From Bactrocera neohumeralis (lineage: Eukaryota > Arthropoda > Insecta > Diptera > Tephritidae): DNA of 64,000 bases. The notes under the pieces were generated by a model. That model ran no database searches. It was not told the origin of the DNA and saw only the letters and a list, made by a program, of their open reading frames with translations. Shown here piece after piece: positions 1 through 12,000 of this stretch (positions are counted from its first letter, which is position 1; each line of letters starts with the position of its first letter). The translations under genes and the position numbers were made by a program. Location: positions 76,646,720 through 76,710,719 of the forward strand of contig NC_065921.1 of NCBI RefSeq assembly GCF_024586455.1, given 5' to 3'.

Positions 1-136
1 TATGTGACCTGGTCTACGAAAAGGGAGCTAACGTGCGAAAACTAGTTTTCTGGGAAAAGCTGTTAAAAATAATCGTCAGTTTCTCGTTATCTCATTAATT
101 GTTCTCCTTTTTTTTTTTCGTAGACCAGGTCACATA
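1..136. mobile_element. Short TIR element (MITE), copy 1
   Basis: A 136-bp element with terminal inverted repeats. The left end reads TATGTGACCTGGTCTACG and the right end (119-136) is its exact reverse complement; the match extends about four A residues inward. It has no coding capacity. A second copy lies at 34521-34672. The ends fit a TA target duplication, which would suit a Tc1/mariner-driven MITE (inference). It abuts a mariner remnant starting at 137, so it probably inserted into that element. The first base of the window is the first base of the repeat, so the left flank is not visible. Confidence 0.8.
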
Positions 137-960
137 TAACAACTGATCGTATCCAAGTCATATCATTCACGAATATTAGATCATGAGAAAGCTCAGTGCA
201 AAGTGGGTGCCGCGAGAGCTCATTTTTGACCAAAAATTACAAGTTGATGATTCGGAGCACTGTTTGGCGATGTTCAAGTGTAATGCAAGAAGCGTTTCAA
301 AGTAAACAGGACTTAAAAAAAAACATAACAAATGGTTTTTTCGGCAAAATCAACTTATTTTATTCAAAGTAGTCTCCTTCTGCTTCAATACAGCTTTTTG
401 CACGGTCCAAAAGCATGTCGAACGAGTGTTTTAGCTCGTTGGCCGGTATGCCCGCCAGTATGCCGGTGCAAGCCTTTTGAATGGCCTCTACGTCTGCATA
501 ACGCTTTTCTTTCATAGATAAATGCATTTTTTCGAAAAGGACGAAGTCGCACGGTGTCATAACAAGTGAATACGGGGAGTGGTTAATGGTTAAAATGTGA
601 TTTTTGGTCAAATAATCGGAATACGTTCCTTAACTTGCGCATGGAATAATTTCTATTCTTTGAGGAATTTCTAAATTTAATTTCTGATCTCTTTGGGGAA
701 GAAAGGACCATCAACAGCGACTATTATATAGCGTTTTATTGGACTGTTTGAAGGACGAACTCACCGAAAACATTTGAAGAAAAAGGCAGTACTATTTCAC
801 CAAGACAATGCACCGTGTCATAAGTCCGTGAAAACGATGGCAAAAATGTATGAATCCTGTTCCTGTTCTTAGATCTCAAAAGAATACTCGCTGGGAAGAA
901 GTTTTCATCGAATGAAGAGGTGATCGCCGAAACAGAGGCCTAGTTAAATGATCAGTATGA
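137..960 (+). mobile_element. Mariner transposase remnant (irritans-like), interrupted
   Basis: Bases 137-305 and about 690-960 match, piece by piece, the better preserved mariner at 46.6-47.6 kb. The first part corresponds to its DNA-binding/linker region (KWVPRE motif region), the second to the catalytic region around the second aspartate (HQDNAPCH motif) and beyond. The coding frame is broken by stops and frameshifts. Between the two parts sits a piece of a different mariner in the opposite orientation (about 305-655). Non-functional relic. Confidence 0.75.
305..655 (-). mobile_element. Nested mariner C-terminal fragment
   Basis: The minus frame 611-360 encodes 83 residues matching the C-terminal part of a mariner transposase. 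It has an HSPYSLVMTPCDFVLF segment, the degenerate form of the HPPYSPDLAPCDFFLF block that carries the third catalytic aspartate, and ends in EGDYFE before the stop, a typical mariner C-terminus. The upstream two thirds of the protein are missing. It splits the plus-strand mariner on either side, so this is a nested insertion. Right boundary approximate. Confidence 0.72.
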
Positions 961-1195
961 CGAGCTGAGTTCATTTATCCCGTCCGTCTGTCTGTATATC
1001 CGCGAACGAGTACTCCACTTTTCAAGATATCAATCTGAAAATTTGCGCACGTCCTTTCTTCCCAAAGGCTGCTTATTTGTCAGAAACGCCGATATCCGAT
1101 CACTATATCATATAGCTACCATACAAACTGACCGAATAAAATCAAGTCTTTATATGAAAGACTATTTTATTTGTCGAGGTATCTTTAAACTCTTT
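955..1195. repeat. Dispersed repeat with GTCCGTCTGTCTG and 154-bp-type unit
   Basis: Contains the GTCCGTCTGTCTG stretch followed by a 'TTCAAGATATC ... ATAGCTACCATACAAACTGA' unit. The same modules recur at 19.85-20.35, 28.0-28.57 and 47.64-48.12 kb, and in reverse orientation in the tandem array at 36.5-37.35 kb. Non-coding. The palindromic left end of the family is missing in this copy. Confidence 0.7.
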
Positions 1196-1287
1196 TTCAC
1201 GTGTAGCCACGTCCTTATCCAATGGAGTGGAGGTCTTTCGCTTCTTCTGCCTCCCCCGGAGGGCATCTGTCGGCCTCAGTCTGAAGA

Positions 1288-1412
1288 GGCACCTGTCGGC
1301 AAGAGTTATTCTGCGTTGTATTTAGAGACTGACATTGTTGGTGGTGTTAATACTGGTTGTAAGATAGACAAAATTATCTAAAACTTCGAAGTTATGATTG
1401 TCAACAGTGGCT
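1288..1412 (-). mobile_element. LINE reverse-transcriptase C-terminal scrap
   Basis: About 125 bp match, on the minus strand, the segment of the LINE at 11.9-12.2 kb that encodes VDSHNFE...FVYLGT and the following residues. The frame is broken. It belongs to the same LINE family as the copies at 8.99-9.74, 11.9-13.2, 34.8-35.2, 51.4-52.1 and 58.86-59.09 kb. Confidence 0.65.
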
Positions 1413-2165
1413 CTCCCTGCGGGGAGGGAGATAAGAATATTCCCGCGGTAAGGCATGCCTGTCGTATGAGGCGACTAAAATCCAAATGCACTATGTCCGA
1501 CATTCACATGTCTGGTTTATTGAATGTCGGCATGGTCAGAGATGTCAGAAAAGTGCTATATTGAAATACTATCAATTCATTGAATGGGTTTGCGATTATA
1601 TAACAAACACAAAAATGAAAGGGATAACAAAAAATCATACAGTCGGGTTCTTAAGAATTCCTGGAATTTTTGGGGCTCGACTGGCAGTAGCTTAAGCGCA
1701 AGCTTGGGCTACAGGTCACACCAAAGACTAAAACATGGTACCACGGGGAGCAGCCGCCCCTGGAGTTCGCTCCAGTCTGCTCATTGGGTTTGGCCCTTTG
1801 TGGAGATTCGTGGTGGTTGTGGTTAAAACCCAAATGCGGGGAGAACTGACCTTGTCCCGGACCCAAAGCACGGCAGAGCTTTTAGATGGGCCTCGAACCC
1901 GACCAAGGTGGCTAGTGTGTCCTTTGCCACGATTGGAACCAAAATGTGTGTGGCGGCACTCATACCTTGGTTTCTTCCAGGGTGTAATGTTGTGCATGCA
2001 CTTACACTTGGGGGCGCTGATCAACGCATTAATTTGATCGTTGTGCTTAGCAATAGATACACCGTGGAGTTAAGCTGTCGACAGCAGGATCCCACGTTAA
2101 ACACAATCAGACAGTTGTCAACAGTGGCTTGGGAGCCAAGCGCGAGTGCGCATAACCTCAAATAT
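1413..2165. repeat. GC-richer repeat-like block, class unknown
   Basis: About 750 bp clearly richer in G+C than its surroundings. It begins with a dyad (CTCCCTGCGGGGAGGGAG) and the phrase GCGGTAAGGCATGCCTGTCG, followed by further GC-rich text to about 2110. Overlapping frames of 98-106 residues on both strands show no recognisable domain. I read it as the 5' region or body of a decayed retroelement, but cannot name the family. Confidence 0.4.
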
Positions 2166-2912
2166 TATAAAAAAAATTCATCTCAGTTTCTTCATATTAT
2201 GGTATATAATTATATTTATTATCGGTAAATTGCACAGCATACAAATTTATATATATTTATATATGTAGTTATGCTAAAAACTAAAACTTAATCGGTTCGT
2301 TTTTATGGAACTATTTTGTTGTTGCTAAGAAATCATATTTTATGTCTAGTAGGCTGTTTATCGTTTTTTGTTTCGTTTAATATTTGCAACTGTAAAAAAT
2401 ATTATTTATATCTGTACTTTCCTGAAAACATTTAATTTGGCTTACGTATTTTTAAGAAAATAGCTTTTATTGTGTTCTTAAGAGTAATTCGTTTGCTTCA
2501 CTATGAACTTTTGTACTTTAGAAACAAAAGTAAGTAAAATACGTATTTTTATAAGTATAACAAATTTATATGTATATATATTTTTATAGTTTAATATCTT
2601 GTTTATATGTATTTGTATTGCTATGTAAATTGCTTGTTTCCCTTGGCTTCTAACAATGACTTGTACTCATAACTATTTTGTTACATTTACATAGTTAAAA
2701 CAATTAAAATTAAAAATTATACTAATATAGACGCCCACAAATATATAGGCATGTAGAACATGACTCTATCGTCGTGGTATACTATAATGTTATAAAAAGT
2801 AGCAGGCTTTGGAAAATTCTCCCATTCCTCGCTTTTACATGCAACGAAGTGAATTTGATAGTTGTAGAATAAGAGTTTGTTGTTTTTGCTCTAGTAGTTT
2901 ATCCTCGTTCGC
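2166..2912 (-). other. 3' UTR and downstream flank of the reductase gene
   Basis: AT-rich, no protein-coding signal. On the minus strand, reading away from the reductase stop codon, AATAAA polyadenylation signals occur at 2471-2466 and 2220-2215. The first would give a 3' UTR of roughly 430-470 nt. Which is used cannot be decided from sequence alone. Confidence 0.45.
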
Positions 2913-3045
2913 TCACAACCACACCAGAAAACCCCAAATAGCCAGCGCTAATGTAAGTCCAATAGTTAGGCCGAAGAGCAGTGCGCAAATGCCGAAGATA
3001 ACGAGGAAGAGCACGAAGAAGCCAAGATAGTGTATGATATTGAAA
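2913..3045 (-). CDS. Reductase terminal exon (residues 492-534, membrane tail)
   Basis: Too short to stand out as an open frame; found by following the donor at 4098. The acceptor AG at 3047-3046 follows a CT-rich tract and ATTTATAG. The exon encodes FNIIHYLG and then an almost unbroken run of F, L, I, V, G and A with only a few polar residues, ending FLVWL and TGA (2915-2913). Phase matches exactly (GT plus T). The tail is long enough for one or two membrane helices, as expected for an ER or peroxisome membrane anchor. Confidence 0.88.
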
Positions 3046-6000
3046 CTATAAATTTGTGTGAGGAGAAGAGAAAATATAATTAAATTGGTATGTTATGGCA
3101 GAACAATAGAAATTATATATTTGTAGAGTGATAAGAATCTGCACTGTTGTTTCTAGTTGAGATAAATTAATGTTAGGAAGAAAAAAAGAAAAAAAAATGG
3201 ATTGTCATAAAAATGCATAAGCTCTGATTTTGTAAGAGAAAATTGTAAAGCTTTCTGCTAAAACTTCATAATATTTCACTTTTCCGCTATTGTGATGTCA
3301 GCGGCAACACTCGGTGACGTCAGCGGTGCCGAGCTCGGTAACTAAGCTTGTACTCAAAGAGTGGTCACTAGAAATAGCTTCAATTAACTTGAACATCAGG
3401 CTCGTTTGGCTGTCTGATCACAGCGGAATTCCTGACAATTGCAAATCAGGGGCACTCTTGCCCCGCTCACGTCAAAATGAGACCGAATAGATCTTCATTG
3501 ACGTCTTGCGCTCTAGCTCTGGATCAATGGACCTCGCATGCGCTTAGCAGGCGTTGATTGACAACCAGTTTCTGTGCGACCGCGAGGTTCTTCAGGCCGA
3601 GAGTAGAACGCAAGGGATCGACTGAACTTATTTCCTTGAGAAAAGTTGATCTAACCACAATTATAGAAGTTCTTAGTGGACAAAGTTCAATAGGCATGGC
3701 GGCAAGGGTTTAAATCTTATCGGAAGGTAGTTGTTAAAGTTGTATGGAGGTCCTGCTTTGTCAAGTCTTTGCAAGACTGAGGCTGAAACATCTCGGTCAC
3801 CTTAAACATAGTCGAAACTAATATTAGCAGTCTGAACAAATTTGTGATTGGCTAAAAGCGCTTTGTTGATCTGTAACGGTCGTCTGATCTAGTTTATAGA
3901 AGTTTATAGGTACCACAACGGACCGGCGTTGTATGTTATCCAAATGAGATACTTCTTGGATCGACCTTTTAACCTAACCTAACCTGCCGTCAGCGAAACA
4001 GCTGTAGCCGTCAAACTAGTAAGTGTGAATCACTAAGCAAGCATCATAAACTGCGCCATCATTTTATACACTCTACTAAGCGAAAATTGTATACTCACAC
4101 TCTCCAATACATGCGATGCCATTTGGTGGTCTCTGCAGCCTCCTTAAAGTAGAAACGTCGCACACCGATCAAACAGCGATCTATGAACTCGGACCAGTCG
4201 CACGTGCTAGAATCGAAGTTATAACGTTTCTTGTCACTCTCATGCATCACCGTCATTATGCGTAGAGCATTCTTTAATGAATAGCGAAAATCTTTGTCGA
4301 GGAAGTAGTCGAACGCTTTGGTGCCCTTGTGAAAGACGCGCATATACTCGTAGGCGCTGTCGAAAAAAATGGTTTTAAATTTTACATTTCAGATAAAATT
4401 ATAGGCATTGAATACTCACGTGTGCTGTGGCATGCCAATACCGAACAATTTCTCTGGTATGGTATAAGCGAGCGCGGGTAATATGTGAAAGAGGTAAAAG
4501 AAGAGTTTATAACGCCAACCATTACGCAATTTTGTACTTGGCTTCCAAACGAAATTATTGGGCGGATGCCGTTTGACGCTCTCATTCATTATATTACATA
4601 ATTCGATCAATGTTAGCGGGTTCACTTCGCCCGATGTACAGTGTATCACTTCGGGTTTTTCCAATGGATGCGTACCCACATACCAGCCCATAACTAGCGA
4701 CGAATTGATCACAAAATCGCATGGTATAATATCGATGACAGAGGCGGCACGACCGCACATGGTGCGAAAGATGCCCTTTACGAAGCCGGCCAAATAGCCG
4801 AGATGACCAGAATTTGCATTGCCGACCCAGCCTTTCATTGGGTGTTCCCAGGTGCCGTAAACTGTGTGGATGAGTAAGATAAAGGTGTGAAAGTATGATT
4901 TAACTAAAGGTTAAGCTCAAAGGATAACAGTATATGTAATTAATATCCGCAACACCACCACCCATCTTGAGACCCAGCATTCTTTATTGGATAATATTCG
5001 ACCGAATAGGCCACGTCCAGCACGCAGTGAAGAAAATATAGCAACCGTAGCTGAGAGTGTGCACGAAGACCGTGGAGGGTCGATTCGGCGATGTTTGCAG
5101 CTAATCGGACTGACGTATGGCTAATGCCTTGCGCAAGAACTGAAACCACTCGACCTTCATAAGCGACTTCGCTATGCGTTCTCGAAAAGTTCCAAGAAGA
5201 TCCAACGTTTTCGAGCCAAATTTTGTGCAGCGATGAAATTCATTTCTGGTACAATGGTTATGTAATCAAGCAGAATTGCCGCATTTGGGACGAAGAGCAA
5301 CCTGAAGAAATTCAAGAGATGCCATTTCATCCAGAAAAATACGGTTTGGTGAGATTTGTGAACCGATCGAATGGCCGGTCCATATTTCTTCAAAAATGAT
5401 GCCGGTGAGAACGTAATCGCGCCATTATAACCGACTTTTAATGCCTGAAATTGAAGCTCGTGATCTCGGCGACATTTCGTTTCAACAAGACGCTGCCACT
5501 TTCTCACATCGCATCAATCACTGGATTTATTGCGAGAACACTTCGACGACAGATAATATCATGTTTTGGGCTGGTCGATTGGCCACCACTTCCCTCACAT
5601 CGCATCAATCACTAGATTTATTGAGAAAACATTTTGGTGAGCAGATATTGGTCGATTGGCTGCAAAGCCAATGATATCGCATCGTTGGACTTTTTCCTGT
5701 GGGGATATGTAAAGTCTAAATTCTATGTGCACAATGCCGCTTCGATTAGGTCTTGGAACAAAACATCACGCTTGTCGTTCGCCAGTTACCAGTCGAAATG
5801 CTCGAACGAGTCGTCGAAAATTGGACTCAACGGATGGACCAACTGAGAAGTAGCCGAGGCCGACATTTGAAAGAGAAAATCCTCAAAAAAAAAAAAAATA
5901 AATGCCGAAGATGGTTTTTTCGAATAATAATAAACATTCTCCATTAAATAGATATAACGGATGTCTTCGGCAGCGGCATAGATCTCTAATATAAGTACAT

Positions 6001-9000
6001 ATATAGTGCAGTGTACTAGATTACAGGAGGAAAGCAAACTATATGAATTCGTATGTGGATATTGTATAAAAGCATAAATACAGATTTCCGAAGATCGTTT
6101 TCAAGACGAATAAGTTTACGCCACCGAAATGGACAGTATCCAGTGAATGACTATTAACTAGGTAGCATTCTCCACCCACGATGCTCTCAAGACTGTAAAG
6201 AAACTTAACCGGAATAGATCCGGCCTTATACAGATCAATGTTTGCTTTTTTCCTAGAGGGATATGTACTCTCTTGCTATAAATAAAAAAAGGGTACTTTT
6301 TGGTATGTAGAAGACCCGAATCTTGTGGTCGATGAACCAGACTTTAGCGATTTGCAAGAATTATATAAAAAAATGGCAAAAGAATAAATTGGCAAAATAA
6401 AGTAGTATAAAAAAGTACAAAATCCATTAATTTGAAGGCTCTTTACAAAGATCATTTGGCTCGTTGCTAATTAAACAAAATTAATAAAAATTATACATGT
6501 TTTCACACTCACCAATCGATGGCCGCACAATTGCCGCCGGCAATCCCGACATCTCTGCCATTAGTAAATTCTCCGATAGATTCTTTGTGAATGTGTACGT
6601 ATTGGGGTGATCTCGTATGATCTCCTTACATTTTTCATCTGTGAAATCTTCCCATTTAGCATCATCCTCAGCCATTTTCATCATATCATACGGATCGAAT
6701 TGTGATTTGTAGACTTCTTCGACAATTAGGCCACGGTTGTTGCTATTGCAAAACGCGGTGGACAGATAAATGTAGGCGGAGAGATTTTTCAATTTCTTTG
6801 CCAGTTCAATGGTGCGCATTGTGCCGGTTAAATTCGTCTTAATGGCCGTACGTAGTGGTGAACTGAACTTGATCGTGGCGGCACTGTGATAGATCACATT
6901 CACTTTATCGATGAGCTCGTTTAATACTGCCTCGTTGAAGCCGAAATTCACTTCACTCAGCTCACCAACAATGGGCACGACTTTAGCGAGTGACTTCTCA
7001 TTGAACTTCTGGAAGATCTGTGTTTGGGAGAAATGAAGAAAATTAGCAATAATTAAATTATTAGTAAATATTTAAAAGTTCTGTTATTAGATCATTAAAA
7101 ATGGATCAGCTAGAAGATTGAAGCTGTTGTTTAATGTTGAACTCCAGTTTTGAAAGCAGCTGTTTTAGTTTCGTTAACTAAAAGTCTCCTCAGCTCAAGA
7201 CACTGGTATTGCTAATATTATAGAAAGGTTGGTCTAAGAACTCTAAAATCTAAAATAGACTAAGATTACAAACGTATGGACTTCCTTTTTAAGATCTTCT
7301 ATTACTTATCAGCATTAGTTGTGATCCGTAGCTGTCCTTTTCGATCAATTGACTTTCATAAATATGTTTGGATCTTTCAAATGTGATCTTGGTAATTCAT
7401 CTGTAGCTCAATCTCCAGCGTTCGAATGCGTCAAAATACTGATCTGTTCCAGTTCCAATACAGACATTTCTAAGTAGTAGACCGCGCATGCGTAGTAGAA
7501 GAAATGTATATATTGCCACTTTTTAAGCAAAATCAGAAGGCGAGTCATTAAGAGGGCGAATTTCAGTTTTTTACTATCTTAACTTACAAAAGATGTTGAT
7601 GGGGAAAACTCCACACCAAATTATACGGGAAGAAGCTGGGCTGTTTAGTTTATCAGATTAGACCGCAGGGCTAAGATCAATCACTAACTCATTGTGGTCC
7701 CAGATGGTTAGCAAATTAAGCCTTATCCAGCAACTACTAATCAAATTTTGTTTAAACTGCCCAATACAAAAGCATTGGGAGCGGTTGAATATATGACTCA
7801 TTCGGCTGAAGACAGGATATTCCCATAGATAATGTTTCAGCGTCTCATTATCTTCCATGCATCTTAAGGGTAGATGTCCATGATGATCCTACAATATTAC
7901 TAGGTTCCCTTTTGCCTAAAAGTGGAAGCTTTTTGGTCTGCCCACCATCGACACTATCTCAAAGTAACTTTGTGGTAAGCCCTCTATTGCCAATGTTCCA
8001 AGATTAAGCTGCTCTTCTAGGGTCCTTGCTTCAAAAAACTCTTGAAAGTAAAGTAACTTTGTGGTATGCCCTGGTTGCTAGTGTTCCAAGACATGAGGTG
8101 TTTTACTAGGGTCCATTGCTTCAAAAAGCTTTTCAAGGAGCTTACTCGTTTTACTACAGAAGAAGCGCACTCCTGTTCCGGTTTCAACCCTTGATCCATC
8201 GGTGAATGTGTAGATTTTACTGTTGTGTCTGTTAATCACACAATCATTGACCAATTCTTCTCTACTGGGGAATGAAAACGACGTGGTTAATTCCATATGG
8301 ATCTCCTTTTCTCGTTCACATTGCCAATTTAGCCCGAGTTCAATAACAAGGTCGACTATGATACCATATCCATACTGTCTCCGAATCTGACTCCAATGGC
8401 CTAAAATGATGAGCCGGATGGCCGTAAGCTTTGCGTCATACTTAATTTGATTATGTATTGGCTGAATATCGTGGATAAACACCAGAGATTTGTTGTTGTA
8501 ATTTCCATAGCGCCCGTAATCCTCAGCCAGCAGACCCGTTGCTTCCAGGGAATTAATGTGGCACTTTTCCGATAATTAATCCATCGCATCAATAATTAAT
8601 ATAGGACGAATGACACATGTGTAGAGCCAATAGACTTTAAGGGGCCGTAAACTCCACTTTATAGTACTGACTCATCTGAAAGAGTTCCAGATACGAAGGG
8701 CTTTGGAAGTCTTGCTCTCAATGTGTTCTCTGCAGATCAGGTTTTTATCTAGCATAACTTCGAGATATTTGAAATAGTTTGAGAATGCAATAGTTCTAAC
8801 CATTAAAAAGATATCGAATTGAGATCTAGTAGTGAAAATTTTTGGGTAGTCATGAACTCGTTTGGTCAAATCTTGGATACATGATCTCGAAGGAAAAATT
8901 TAGCTTTTGACGTGGCCGTTATATTGACAACACATCAGCTATCTTATAAAAGGCATACTTTCTAAAGGGTGATACATTTCGAGGGTATCAAATGGGTCTG

Positions 9001-12000
9001 GCAGTGAACGAGGGCAAGACGAAATATCTCCTGTCATCAAACAAACACTCGTCGCACTCGCGACTTGGCACTCACGTCATTGTTGACAGTCATAACTTTG
9101 AAGCTGAAGATAATTTCGACTATCTTGGAACCAGCGTAAACACCACTAACAATGTCAGCCTAGAAATCCAACGCAGGATAACTCTTGCCAACAGGTGCTA
9201 CTTCGGACTGAGTAGGCAATTGAGAAGTAAAGTCCTCTCTCGACAAACAAAAACCAAACTCCATAAGTCACTCATAATTCCCGTCCTGCTGTATGGTGCA
9301 GAGGCTTGGACGATGTCAACAACGGATGAGTCGACGTTGCGAGTTTTCGAGAGAAAAGTTCTGCGAAAGATTTATGGTCCTTTGCGCGTTGGCCACGCCG
9401 AATATCGCATTCGATGGAACGATGAGCTGTACGAGATATACGACGACATTGACATAGTTCAGCGAATTAAAAGACAGCGGCTACGCTGGCTAGGTCATGT
9501 TGTCCGAATGGACGAAAACACTCCAGCTCTGAAAGTATTCGACGCTGTACCCGCCGGCGGAAGCAGAGGAAGAGGAAGACCTCCACTCCGTTGAAAGGAC
9601 CAGGTGGAGAAGGACCTGGCTACGCTTGGAATATCCAATTGGCGCAACGTAGCGAAAAGAAGAAACGACTGGCGCGCTGTTGTTAACTCGGCTATAATCG
9701 CGTAAGCGGTGTCTACGGCAATTAAGAAGAAGAAGAAGATACATTTCGAGGTTCCTTACTTTTTACAGAGAATCCACATAAACTTCAAATATAACGGGGA
9801 ATGTTTATTATCATTCGAAAGAACATTCTTCATTTATTTTTTGATGATTTTCTCTTTCAAATGTTGGCGGCGGCTAAGTCTCAAACGGTCCATCTGTTTA
9901 GTCCAATTTTTGATGACTCGTTCGAGCATTTCGATTGTTAAGCGGCGAATGATACGCGTGATGTTTTGCTTCATGGTCTCAAACGAAGCGGGATTATGCG
10001 CATAGACTTTTGTCTTTTCATATCCCCACAGGGAAAAGTGTGATATCACACGATCTTGGTGGCCAATCGACCGGCTCAAAGCGTGAAATTATCTGCTCAC
10101 CGAAGTGTTCTCTCAATAAAACCATTGATTGATGCGTTGTGTGGGACGTGACGAAATCTTGTTGAAACCAAATGTCGCCGAGATCACGAGCTTCAATTTC
10201 AGGTATCAAATAGTCGGTTATCATGGCGTGATAATGGTCGCCATTGACGGTTACGTTCTCATCGGCATCATTTTTGAAGAAATATGGGCCGATGATTCCA
10301 CCGGCCCAAAAACCACACCAAACCGTTGTTTTTTGAGGATGAATTTGTAGCTTTACATAGAATCTCTACAGGTTGGTCTTCGTCCCAAATGCGGAAATTT
10401 TGCTTATTTGCATACACGTTGAGCCAGAAATGGACCTCATCGCTGAACAAAATTTGGCTCGAAAACATCGGATCTACTTGGAACATTTTAAGAACCCAGA
10501 GAGCGAAGCGATGTCGCGTGGTAAGCGGCTTCTACTTCAACTTGGATCATTCGTTACAAAACGAACCACCGTTAAATGGGCTTAGTTTTTGTTTAAGTTT
10601 TGCTTTTGATTCTAACCGACCGCAAAATATTAATTGTGATGTTAATAAAAATCAACAAAAAACATATTAGTCTCAATTCAGTTAATGTTTTTTTTTTTTA
10701 ATTAACTTACAAATAGCAGTTTTTTCAATAGTGACTTCAGCTACTTATATTTCTTTACGCACATTTTCTCATATTTTTTTTTAATTTTTCACATTTTTTA
10801 CACAGCGCAACCAACAGGTGGCGACGGTTTTTATTTATGAGTGATTTTAATGACTTGTAAACTGCATATTTTGACTTTATTATGCATTTACATTTAAATT
10901 TATTACAACTATAAGTGCAAATGCCTGCGTAGAAGTGCAAAATGATATAAAAACAATAACGGTAGCACAGCTGCTATGCGGCTATAACACAAGAGATATG
11001 TAGTCGCATTAATGCATGACTTAAATCGCACTTCAAGTGTCATTAAGTGCGCAATTATTTCACTGCTAATGTATTTAACTTTTTTTCCCAACTGCTTTTC
11101 ATTGTCTGCGGCTGTTTTGTATTTACATAGCGTGTGATGCGTTGCGCATGCGTCACATGCAAACACACTAGCGGACAACGGTCAGTGACTCTGTACGTGT
11201 GGGCGGGTGTCAAAGAAGAAAAAAGCAGAAATTAAGAAGAAAAAAATAAAAAAGCAGCAACTCAGAAAAAAACAAAAAAAGAAATTGAAAAAAAAAAATT
11301 GAAAAGAAAAAGACACAATTTTTTAAATCACTTTTCCGTGTCGCTTTTGCTTGTCAAGCGGATGTATCGTGACATCTGCTCCAGTCGCTTTTCATATTGA
11401 AGTTATTATTTCTTGAAAATTTCATCTTTCAACATTTTCTTTTCACTTCCTCAATTATATTTTTTCATAACTGTCAGCGCATCCGTCCATTTTGACAGAT
11501 GTCGCAGTTCGCTGAATGTCACTCGCTGCCCGCCTTCGTATGCGGTTTGGTAGGCGGTTATGGCTGGGTGCTGATGCGTTGTGGTTTTCTTTATACCTTT
11601 TGGAGATTGTATTGTAATTAAGTGAAGCTTATGATGCTTGAGTGAATATATGAATTATATAGTATATTTATAGGGAATTATGTAAGTTGTTGACAGGGCG
11701 TATATTTAGTTCGTTTCTATTGGTTAATTTGGGCTCATTTATTTTTATTATATTTGTGATATATTTTATTAGATTTGCAACTGTAATTATTTTTTGGTAA
11801 TATTACTTCCTATCAAAGGAAAAAAATACTTTTGGAAACCTTGCTTTAGGACATATGTATCTTTCCCCCTAAAACTCGTAACGCGACTCATCAGATGTTG
11901 TCTTCATTCGTGACTCTGCACCAACCATATAACAGGACGGGGGAGATGATTGACTTGTAGAGTTTGATCTTTGTTCGTCGAGAGAGGACTTTACTTCTTA

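Noticed and set aside
1735..2228. Overlapping 98-106 codon frames in the GC-richer block
   Set aside because: Frames are open on both strands with no domain content; GC-rich repeat DNA gives few stops.
2809..3030. 73-codon plus-strand frame
   Set aside because: It is the antisense shadow of the terminal reductase exon (2913-3045).
3970..3990. TAACCTAACC repeats as telomere-like sequence
   Set aside because: The same tail ends LINE 3' fragments at 30.05 and 50.72 kb, so it is a retroelement tail; fly telomeres do not use such repeats.
4558..4797. 79-codon plus-strand frame
   Set aside because: Antisense shadow of reductase exon 3.
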